Source of the DNA: Hymenopellis radicata
Lineage: Eukaryota > Basidiomycota > Agaricomycetes > Agaricales > Physalacriaceae
DNA: 55,653 bases
Reading direction: 5' to 3'
Assembly: GCA_015501595.1 (NCBI GenBank)
Contig: JADNRX010000356.1
Coordinates: 1 to 55,653 of the forward strand
Within the stretch, counting starts at the first letter, position 1; each line of letters opens with the position of its first letter. This document shows positions 47,507 through 55,653 of this stretch, in pieces. The position numbers and the translations under genes were made by a program. Below the pieces are notes generated by a model. It saw nothing but the letters and a program-made list of their open reading frames with translations, was not told where the DNA came from and searched no databases.

Positions 47507-48797
47507 ATGGCTGACATCTTTCCCCCAGAGATATTCGACACCATCTTGGACCACGTCTATCTCCTCGACGAAGAAGCGAAGTCCAATTACTACGCCCTGG
47601 ACTGTAGCTTGCAGAGAGATTCTATCAAACCAGTAAAAACCCTCCTCCGCTGCTCCTTAGTCTGTCGATCATGGCTCCCCCGCACGCGTCTGCACACCTT
47701 CGATAGCATATATCTCCCACATTATGACCGCACTATCGGTGTCACGTTCGGGGCGCTCGTCGCGCATCCACTGTGTACGTTCCGCTCACACGTCCGCCGG
47801 CTGAGCCTCCAGGAAAGCTACAGCCACAACTTCCCTGGCGAGGGGTTTTGGATCAACAGTGTTCTCCCCCAACTTGCGCTCCTAACGCACGTCGAGGATG
47901 TATCCATATATAACGCGCATTTCACCAACGTGGCCGAAGAGGAATGGAGGGCGGGTCTGCCGCTTTTTGGTCCGCAGGTGAAGCGCTTGGACATGCAGTC
48001 TATGTATTTCGACAGGGTCAGCCGTATGTCGGAGCTCGTCTCTCGTTGTACGAATCTAGAGAGTCTTGCGCTAAGATATATCTTCCTGGACAACGACGTC
48101 GGGGCTGGTGCCCCTCAGGCTCAGGGCGATGACATGGTCATCACGACACCGTCATCGCGAATTCTGCAGTCTCTATCTCTACAATACGGAATCGCGATCA
48201 GCGCTGAGTTCTTGACGTGGCTTTGTGCTACTCCAGGCTCAATGAAGATTCTCACTGTTGAATTGGGATGTGTCAGTATTGAAGACGCGCATCATGTTGC
48301 CCGCTTTCTGTATGACATTGGCCAGTCGATTACTAGTCTAGCAATCGACTTCTGGGATACGTCTGATTCAAAGGATGGGCAAGGTGTGTGTGACGTCACC
48401 GGGTCTTTGTGCGCCCTCTGATTGCACCAAGATGCATTCTGTCGCGTCGCCGACTTGACGACTCTCACCAAGTTGGAGACGCTTCGATTTGGTTACGCGG
48501 GACGCGGGTTATTAGCGAAGCAAGTCCCGTCTATCCTTGCGAAACTCAATTCTCCTTGTCTCTTGAAGGAGATTCGATTTCATCTTATGATGGACAAGGC
48601 GGCTGATCTTGAAATGATTGATTGGGAGAACATCGTGCCGACGCTGAATGGTGCAGGTTATTCGGCCTCTGGAGGTGCTGTCGTTTGACGGGGCCATCGA
48701 GGAGGTGAATTTGGAGGAGGTGAAGACGTGGTTGCAGGAGCATGTTGGGGAGAGGTTGAATAGGAATGTTGAGATCAGATTTTACATGTTGTATTGA
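47507..48797 (+). CDS. F-box / LRR protein (right-arm copy)
   Basis: The start at 47507 gives MADIFPPEIFDTILDHVYLL and 'KTLLRCSLVCRSWLPRTR', the F-box, then leucine-rich segments such as 'RMSELVSRCTNLESLALR'. An intron at 48384-48431, with CTGAT near its 3' end, removes an in-frame TGA and continues with 'DAFCRVADLTTLTKLETL'. Near 48665 the copy has TCGGCCTCTGG where the left copy has TCGGCTCTGG. This extra C shifts the frame and stops it at about 48688. Without it the protein would run to 'RFYMLY' at 48797. The two copies therefore differ in where their 3' ends break. Many amino-acid differences from the left copy show older divergence than in the AAD genes. Likely an SCF substrate receptor, target unknown. 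Confidence 0.7.
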
Positions 48798-49164
48798 GAG
48801 AGAAATGATATTAATTAGGCAATATAAGTACATACACAATAGTACACTACTAGGATTTTCTAAACGCGTTGTGCAGTTGTTTGCACACGACTCTGGCATT
48901 CCGTCGCGTTCAACGAGAACTCAGTGGATCGGCCGACTTCCAGCCCAAATTCGCGTCTTCAGCGTCTTCCTGCCCAATATGGCATCTCAATTTTGTCCTT
49001 CAGGCTTCGTCCAGCGAGCTCTGAAGGAGTCTGTCTCTCTTTCAGGACAAGGAGTACCTTAGATGAGTTCACGCTCAGTATAGTGCATATCACCTTCACG
49101 TTGTTCGCAAGCTTACATGTATAGGTATCAACACTTTTTTACACCAGGTAATACATATACAGCT
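48798..49164. other. Intergenic region F-box / AAD-5 (right arm)
   Basis: About 370 bp between convergent 3' ends. It is longer than the matching left-arm gap and contains extra sequence (about 48900-49060) that I do not find at the left-arm position. Nothing is identified in it. Confidence 0.45.
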
Positions 49165-50501
49165 TCACGATTTAATGGGTGGCGGTAAGGGCTGCTTCGC
49201 CATCTGAGCCGTGGATGAGAGGAAGATATTGTAGTTGGTGCCATCACCCTTGAAAGGCGGTTAGTCCTCTGACGAAAGCTACTGAACTGGACGTACAATC
49301 ATGGTCGTTGGGAATCCGGGATCGAACGGATGATGTCGTCGATAAATTTAATCTGCTCTGTGGACAGAGAGATGTCCAAAGCCTCCATGTTGTCTTTCAG
49401 ATGCTCGACCTTGCGACCACCGATGATTGGGAATACGTTTGTCGTTTTCTGCATCACATACGCGATAGCGACTAGTTCCAAAAGCAATACAGCGACGAGA
49501 TATCGGAATGCGAGAGGTCTTACCGGATGTGATATTCTTGACGCCGACTTCAGCAGCAACCTTCTCTAGAGCCCTAGACATCTTCACCTCTGCTTCGGAG
49601 CGCTCCCAAGGGCCATTCATCGTCCTCCCTCCCTCGCCGCTCTCCTTCCTTTTTTGTTCCTCCGCGTCCGTTCGCAGCTTCCCACCAGCCAACACACCCC
49701 ACGGCGCGAGCGCCATGCCCTGCGCACGAGCCATCGGGATAATCTCTCGTTCGAAAGACCTATCGAGGACATTCCACAGGCCTTGGTATATGACGAAGGG
49801 CGTTTTTCCATGGTCCTTTGCGTACTGGTTCGCCTGCGATACGACCCATGCTGGGGTATCGGATATCCCGAGGTAGAGGACTTTTCCGGAGAGGACGAGG
49901 GCGTGCAGGTTGTCCATGACTTCCTCGATGGAGGTTTCGTAGTCCCACCAGTGCACGTAGAGGATGTCGACGTATGTGGTGCGAAGCTTTTTGAGCGACG
50001 CCTCGAGGGAGAGGTGCATGGATTTTGAACTGTTACCGACAAAGTTGACTTTCTGGGCAACCGAGTCGTCGCCACGGAAGTAGTTGATGGAGTACTACAA
50101 TAATGCATTAGAAAATATGAGAGCACTAGGTCTTTAGCCGTATATACCTTTGTGGCAATGACAAGCTGATCACGAATTCCTCTCTTCTCGGCCCATTCAC
50201 CGATGAACTGCTCAGAAGATTGGTCTTGGCTGAACGCACATGAGTTAATAATCATTGTCAGACAGAAAGGCTACGCACTAGCTGTTGGCCGTGTCGATAA
50301 AGTTGCCGCCAAGATCAAAGTACGCGTCCAGCAGCTTGAAACTAGCCTCCTTATCCATAGATCCCATAATATGATTCCACTTGTCCCCAATGCTCATCGC
50401 TCCCAGCTGGAGCGGTGACACACGTATCCCAGCGCGGGAGGACAAGACGCGGTAGATACCAAGTTTCGACGGGGGAGGGGAGCAGGTGCGAACAGAGACA
50501 T
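49165..50501 (-). pseudogene. AAD: AAD-5: aldo-keto reductase copy with frameshifts at both ends
   Basis: Mirror partner of AAD-4. The minus-strand ATG at 50501 (MSLFAPAP) loses frame within ten codons because the C-run near 50475 has four C where AAD-4 has five. The body exons are open ('LVIATK', 'YVHWWDYE', '[13 protein letters not shown]'). Exon 4 reads '[19 protein letters not shown]' and then loses one C at about 49328, turning 'IIPFDPGFP' into 'IIRSIPDSQRP' and a stop. The last exon, with its stop at 49165, is otherwise preserved. Exon 4 and intron 3 differ from AAD-4 far more than the rest of the gene. Confidence 0.75.
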
Positions 50502-51223
50502 GGTGATGCAAGTGTGAAAGCTCGTTGCGACGTACGGGCCCCTTTTTATAGAGAGGCTTTCAGCTTAGAAACAAGTCCTCTCACTAATCCGGAGGTTTGC
50601 CGGTTGCCGTAGGCGTCGAGTTCAACAGGTTCAAGTCCACGCCATTGAATTAGAATTTAGCACGGGAAAGTTCATAGCGTTGACAGAGGCATCGTTTAGA
50701 GTCTTCGCGTCTTTCTCCGCCCCGAGCACAAGCATTTTGAATCCCGCTTTGGATGGAGTCGGTCAGCAAAAGGAGATACGACTGTGATGGTCGGAGACGA
50801 CTGATTGCGATAGGGTTAGGGTGCGTCCGTGCTCTGATTGCCTGCAGAATCCAGACCACTTTCATGTGCAGCTATCTTCGATGTTCGTGTGCGCGGATAG
50901 TGTTCCGTCGAGTGTGCGAAATGGGAGACGAATGTCGCTCACAGTCTTTCTCCAATTACTTCCGTGACTTGGACCAACGTGATAGCGGCGTAGCGCTTAG
51001 ATCCGCCTATTGAGCTATCAATCCATATACTGACCAAATAGACAAACGATGGCTTACTTTTGGAACGAGCGAACACTGCCTTATCGGCATCAATAATCAC
51101 GACAAGAGTCCTTGGTGAACAGTTGGCGTTCAAACTTCACAAGACTGGTCACACGCAATGATGGGAGTAAGGACGAGAGATGGGATTCATTGGTATGGCG
51201 AATTAACCGAGAAGTATGTAATT

Positions 51224-51252
51224 GGGCCCTTGTACTTCAAGTACAAGGGCCC
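51224..51252. repeat. Perfect 29-bp palindrome (right arm)
   Basis: Reverse complement of the palindrome at 13942-13970, with the central base changed accordingly. Both copies are free of mismatches. Confidence 0.85.
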
Positions 51253-51672
51253 GCAAGACTCTGGTCCAACGACTACGCGCCTCTCGCATCTAAGTTAAAC
51301 GTTTAAACCACCGGCGTATACATTGTTGCGACGTACTTAATAATGGTCGGACCTGAGTGGGTTTACCGAGACGGAAGCGTTACGCGTCGTTTCGGCGTGC
51401 TCCATCGGAGCCAATATCCTCAACCTTAAACTTGTGTAGGAGATTGGTGAGTGCTGTGTTCAGTCAGCACACATCCGAGGAGCCGTCGCATCTGTTTGAG
51501 TCACAGTCTTCTAGCCTGGAGATGATTGAAGCGATGCTGAGGATGTCAGAAATCTTGCATACCATGATTATCCGGATACTTGCAACTTTTTTTATGGTGA
51601 CTGGTCACTGGTGAAGCCTGGAGGAGGAGGTGATAGACTGTTAGGGAAGGAAGCCTAGCCAAACAAGGACCA

Positions 51673-51765
51673 AGATCTGGCCCTTATGGGTTCTCACCAA
51701 GTGAGCGTCCATTAGTCCTATGCTTCCGCAAAAAAAAAAAAAAAAAAAAAAGATCTGGCCCTTAT
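51673..51765 (+). mobile_element. Short poly(A)-tailed retroposed insertion with target-site duplication
   Basis: AGATCTGGCCCTTAT at 51673-51687 and again at 51751-51765 flanks a 42-bp body (51688-51729, beginning GGGTTCTCACCAAGTGAGCG) and a tail of about 21 A. The left arm at 13520-13540 has a single uninterrupted AGATCTGGCCCTTAT, the empty site. Poly(A) plus a 15-bp duplication is the signature of LINE-type target-primed reverse transcription. The body is probably the 3' end of a longer SINE or LINE transcript. Confidence 0.85.
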
Positions 51766-51869
51766 CTTATCTCCCATTTCCACAGTCGCCTCCCATCTCC
51801 ACACATTGTGTCCACTGCTCCCATTTCGGTGGCTGTGATCCGTTTGAAGCTCTCTCTCTCGAGCGGTCA

Positions 51870-51888
51870 GTTCGCATATGCTGACTCA
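51870..51888 (+). promoter_or_regulatory. AAD upstream motif with TGACTCA (AAD-6)
   Basis: GTTCGCATATGCTGACTCA, about 205 bp before the AAD-6 start. Identical to the AAD-3 motif. Confidence 0.5.
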
Positions 51889-52040
51889 AACATGCTTCTA
51901 TCTATACGATGACTGAGCGGTCGCGTGCTCCACCTTCCCATGTTGGAGGACCTTCGACGCCCTAGTATTCAACCGGCTAGTCATCTGCTTCGGCCACCTG
52001 CGGATTAGTTTTAGCTCTACAGCTAATTATGGAAATCTCC

Positions 52041-52052
52041 ATAATATAAAAG
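52041..52052 (+). promoter_or_regulatory. TATA box of AAD-6
   Basis: ATAATATAAAAG, about 42-53 bp before the ATG at 52094. Mirror copy of the AAD-3 element. Confidence 0.5.
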
Positions 52053-52093
52053 GCCACTGGCAAAAGGGCGCAGACAGCACTCCCTTGCCCCCC

Positions 52094-53441
52094 ATGTCTC
52101 TCTTTCGCACCTGCTGCCGCACCACCCTCGAAGCTCGGTATCTACCGCGTATTGGCGTCGCGCGCTGGAGTGCGCGTGTCGCCGCTCCAACTCGGCGCGA
52201 TGAGTATTGGCGATAAATGGAACCATGTCATGGGCTCCATGGACAAGGAAGCTAGTTTCAAGCTGTTGGACGCGTACTTTGACCTTGGCGGCAACTTTAT
52301 CGACACGTCCAACAACTAGTGCGTAGCCCCTCTGTCTGACAATGATTATTAACTCATGTGCGTTCAGCCAAGACCAATCCTCTGAGCAGTTCATCGGTGA
52401 ATGGGCCGAGAAGAGAGGAATTCGTGATCAGCTTGTCATTGCCACAAAGGTATATACGGCTAAAGACCCGGTGCTCTCATATTTTCTAAATGCATTATTG
52501 TAGTACTCCATCAACTACTTCCGTGGCGACGACTCGGTTGCCCAGAAAGTCAACTTTGTCGGTAACAGTTCAAAGTCCATGCACCTCTCCCTCGAGGCGT
52601 CGCTCAAAAAGCTTCGCACCACATACGTCGACATCCTCTACGTGCACTGGTGGGACTACGAAACCTCCATCGAGGAAGTCATGGACAACCTGCACGCCCT
52701 TGTCCTCTCCGGAAAAGTCCTCTACCTCGGGATATCCGATAGCCCAGCATGGGTCGTGTCCCAGGCGAACCAATACGCCAAAGACCACGGAAAAACACCT
52801 TTCGTTATCTACCAAGGCCTGTGGAATGTCCTCAACAGGTCTTTCGAACGAGAGATTATCCCGATGGCGCGTGCACAGGGCATGGCGCTCGCGCCGTGGA
52901 GCGTGCTGGCTAGTGGGAAGCTGCGAACGGACGCGGAGGAACAAAAAAAGGAAGGAGAGCGGCGAGGGAGGCAGGACCATGAATGGCCCTTGGGAGCGCT
53001 CCGAAGCAGAGGTGAAGATGTCTAGGGCCCTGGAGAAGGTTGCTGCTGAGGTCGGCGTCAAGAATATCACATCCGGTAAGAAGTTCCGCATTCAGATTTT
53101 GGGCGTTTACTGATGTCTTTGCGATAGTCGCTATCGCGTATGTTATGCACAAAACTACGAACGTGTTCCCGATCATCGGGGGCCGCAAGGTCGAGCACCT
53201 GAAGGACAACATTGAGGCATTGGATATCTCTCTATCCCCAGAGCAGATCAAGTATCTTGATGGTATCAACCCATTCGATCCCGGATTCCCGACCACGATG
53301 ATTGTATGTCTTGACTATTCTCAGGTTCCGTTGCAACAAAAACTGACCGGCGTGTAGGGCGACGGTACTGATTACAACCGTTTCATGTCTTCAACGGCTC
53401 GAATGGCGAAGCAGCCTTTGGCACCACCCATTAAATCTTGA
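52094..53441 (+). pseudogene. AAD: AAD-6: aldo-keto reductase copy with two one-base frameshifts
   Basis: Mirror partner of the intact AAD-3 and almost identical to it. The ATG at 52094 is followed by CTCTTTCGC where AAD-3 has CTCTTCGC, so the native start loses frame at codon 4. A second shift lies in the A-run near 52940-52946 (seven A against six in AAD-3), ending the frame at 'LRSRGEDV' (53025). Between them, and in exon 4 and the last exon ('[19 protein letters not shown]', '[10 protein letters not shown]', stop 53441), everything matches AAD-3. Both differences are homopolymer indels, so a functional gene with sequence errors remains possible. The promoter motif and TATA are intact. Confidence 0.75.
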
Positions 53442-53986
53442 GTCAGCATACTTAGCCCGTAGTACGTATCATCTAGTCAAGGCGTACGAAAAATGTTCAT
53501 ACGTATGTGTAAATCCTTATCTATATGCTATGAAAGGTTGCGTTTTTATAGTGAGTGTTATTGAGTCTGCACCCATCCCCTTGATCTCCGCGCCTTGGCT
53601 CTCAGTATCATATTCGGCGTTGTACGAAATGCGAAGACGTTGATGGTGATAGAATCCCGTTCTGTTCTGTCGAATCTGAATTGCTTCTTCGCGGCTTGAA
53701 TATGGTTTCAATAATCCTCCTCTTCACCACTCGTACTTCTTTCCTGTGCGTCTTCCTGTTTTCAGATATCGCCGTGTCGCACTACTTCGACGCTGGCTTC
53801 TGAACACCATATGTATCTCACACTTTCCTCCTCATATGCAGAAATTCTACAAAACTTGGTAAGCTCTGCATTGCTTTCTCGTCGCGAGCTGCATGAATCA
53901 ACTGTCATATAACGTACACAAGGATTTAGATATAGCGACATTTTTATACACCTAGCGCGTGGCTGCGTGTCAAGCAAGTCAAGCTC
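53442..53986. other. Intergenic region between convergent AAD-6 and AAD-7
   Basis: Mirror of 11296-11840. No gene, RNA or repeat beyond the arm itself is seen. Confidence 0.5.
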
Positions 53987-55313
53987 TCAAGGTTAAGGGT
54001 GGAGCCAAAGGTTGCTTCGCCATCTGAGCTGCTGACGCAAGGAAACGGTTATAATACGTGCCATCGCCCTTGAAAATGGTTAGTTCTAGCGCTAATTCCT
54101 GAGAGTAAGCCAGACATACAATCAAGGTAGACGGGAATCCGGATCGAATGGGTTGATAACCATCAAGATATTTGATCTGCTCTGGGAAGAGAGATGTCCA
54201 AAGCCTCCATGTTGTCCTTCAGATGCTCGACCTTGCGACCACCGATGATCGGGAACACATTCGTAGTTTTGTGCATAACATACGCGATAGCGACTATCGC
54301 AAAGACATCAGTAAACGCCCGAATCTGAGAACAAGAATTCTTACCGGACGTCAAATTCCTGACGCCAACCTCGCAGCGACCTTCTCCAATGCCCTGGACA
54401 TCTTCACTTCTTCTTCGGTGCGCTCCGAGGGACCTACTCCCGCCGTCACCATCCTGCTTCCGCTTTTGATCCTCCGCATCTGATCTCAGTTTCCCCAGCC
54501 AACACACTCCACGGCGCGAGCGCCATGCCCTGCGCACGCGCCATCGGGATAATCTCGCGCTCGAAAGACCTGTCGAGGACATTCCACAAGCCTTGGTAGA
54601 TAACGAAGGGCGTTTTTCCGTGGTCTTTTGGCGTATTGGTTTGCCTGGGATACGACCCATGCAGGCGTGTCGGAGATACCGAGGTAAAGGACTTTGCTGA
54701 GAGCACGAGGGCGTGCAGGCTGTTCATGACTTCCTCAATGGACGTCTCGAAGTCCCAATAGTGCACGTATAGGATGTCGACGTATGTTGTGCGAAGCTTT
54801 TTGAGCGACGCCTCGAGGGAGAGGTGCATCGATTTAGTGCTGTTACCGACAAAATTGACTTTCTGGGCAACGGAGTCGTCACCAAGGAAGTAGTTGATGG
54901 AGTACTACAAAAATGCATAGAAAGATATGATAGCACCAGGTCTTTGGCTGTACATACCTTCGTGGAAATGACAAGCTGATCACGAATTCCTCTCTTCTCG
55001 GCCCATTCACCGATGAACTGCTCAGAAGATTGGTTTTGGCTGAACGCCACATGAGTTACTAATCATTTCTCAGACAACAAGGGTACGCACTAGTTGTTCG
55101 CTGTGTCGATAAAATTGCCACCAAGGTCAAAGTACGCATTCAACAGCTTGAAACTGGCCTCCTTGTCCATGGATCCCATGAAGAAGTTCCATTTATCACG
55201 ATACTCATCGCGCCCAGCTGCAGCGGCGACACGCGCACTCCCGCGCGGGAGGACAAGACGCGGTAGATACCGAGCTTCGACGGTGGAGGTGGAGCAGGCG
55301 CGAACAGAGACAT
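53987..55313 (-). pseudogene. AAD: AAD-7: aldo-keto reductase copy with many indels
   Basis: Mirror partner of AAD-2. The minus-strand ATG at 55313 gives [20 protein letters not shown] and 'LQLGAMSI'. Then GTATCGTGATAAATGG lacks one G of GTATCGGTGATAAATGG (near 55200), breaking exon 1. Further indels occur in exon 3 (near 54640-54700, where 'SGKVLYLG' and 'YAKDHGK' are disrupted), near 54490, in the 54360-54460 segment, and in the last exon, where CCCATTAAACC is shortened before the stop at 53987. The catalytic 'VDILYVHYWD' (54750-54780) is still readable. With this many independent lesions, real decay is likely. Confidence 0.78.
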
Positions 55314-55653
55314 AGACGTGGGGGGATGAGTTCTGCTAGGAATGCAATGTTTCCGCGCCCTTTGCAAGTGGCCTGTTATATTATGGAGGTTGCATAATTA
55401 GGTCCAGAATTGAACTGTTCTGAGTCCGTTTCACTGACATGGGAAAACGGGTTCAGTAATGTAATGCAATCGACACGAATATATTTCACAGCGCACATAG
55501 TCAGCATATGCGAACTGACGGTATAAGGTTCAGCATATAGGCAGTCACCGACTGAGAGTTAACATGAGACCAGGCTGAGTGAAGATGGGAGCTAGAAAGC
55601 AAGAGAGATAAGATAAGAATATTTGAGATGTGATTCCTTGTTTGGCTAGGTTT
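55314..55653. other. Upstream region of AAD-7 to window end
   Basis: Mirror of 9608-9945. It includes a changed copy of the upstream motif at 55499-55515 and ends within the repeat arm. Confidence 0.5.
55499..55515 (-). promoter_or_regulatory. Altered AAD upstream motif (AAD-7)
   Basis: The minus strand reads GTTCGCATATGCTGACT followed by AT rather than CA, so the TGACTCA core is lost while the GCATATGC palindrome is kept. This agrees with AAD-7 being the most damaged copy. Confidence 0.45.

Larger units (their letters stand above)
50502..52093. other. Divergent intergenic region AAD-5 / AAD-6
   Basis: Mirror of 13189-14672 and near-identical to it, but carrying the retroposed insertion at 51688-51750. 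The palindrome and the AAD-6 promoter elements are listed separately. Confidence 0.5.
47474..55653 (-). repeat. Right arm of large inverted repeat
   Basis: Reverse-complement partner of 9608-17655. It is slightly longer, partly because of the insertion at 51688-51750. The window ends inside it: the last bases are the complement of 9608 onwards, so the real arm may extend further and could include an AAD-1 counterpart. Confidence 0.9.

Noticed and set aside
48419..48421. In-frame TGA as proof that the F-box genes are pseudogenes
   Set aside because: The TGA lies inside a phase-consistent GT..AG intron with a CTGAT branch-like site, in both copies.
49654..50028. Long open frames antisense to AAD exon 3, found in every copy
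   Set aside because: Same antisense composition effect of GC-rich coding sequence; the sense frame carries the conserved catalytic residues.

Overview
The window is nuclear DNA of a filamentous fungus, most likely a basidiomycete (Agaricomycete-like). Genes are split by many short introns of about 45-60 nt with GT..AG borders, intergenic gaps are short, and the gene set fits: aryl-alcohol dehydrogenase-type aldo-keto reductases (AAD), F-box/LRR proteins, white collar 2, and a TmpA-like membrane oxidoreductase. All calls come from reading translations and splice sites by eye; no database search was possible.

Layout. 1-930: a minisatellite-like stretch and an F-box/LRR-like remnant. 1083-7090: a RAP1-type telomere protein (BRCT + Myb, minus), a flavin-containing monooxygenase (plus) and an FMP52/HTATIP2-type Rossmann protein (minus). 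8055-9411: the first AAD gene, intact. 9608-17655: left arm of a large inverted repeat, with AAD-2 (+, broken), AAD-3 (-, intact), AAD-4 (+, one frameshift) and an F-box gene (-). 17757-46970: a unique segment of about 30 kb with Ku70 (-), a TmpA-like membrane oxidoreductase (+), an unrecognised small gene (+), a damaged MFS transporter (-), D-amino-acid oxidase (+), a GIT1/PHO84-type transporter (+), a long kinesin (+), a foldback element, a mitochondrial-type SDR (+) and white collar 2 (+). 47474-55653: right arm of the inverted repeat, with an F-box gene (+), AAD-5 (-), AAD-6 (+) and AAD-7 (-). It mirrors the left arm and runs off the window end.

The most unusual structure is this pair of arms of about 8 kb each flanking about 30 kb of single-copy genes. 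The arms are near-identical in the AAD-3/AAD-4 core but clearly diverged at the inner F-box end. The right arm alone carries a poly(A)-tailed retroposed sequence flanked by a 15-bp target duplication; the left arm has the matching empty site. Other non-genic structures are a foldback element with terminal repeats of about 310 bp, a perfect 29-bp palindrome between divergent AAD genes, a stray copy of the Ku70 5' end and promoter, and a shared upstream motif containing TGACTCA in the AAD array.

Caution: single-base frameshifts, mostly in or beside short homopolymers, recur in genes that should be conserved (kinesin, D-amino-acid oxidase, the FMP52-like gene) as well as in the AAD and F-box copies. 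Part of the apparent decay may be consensus error in the sequence. Each 'broken' call should be read with that in mind.
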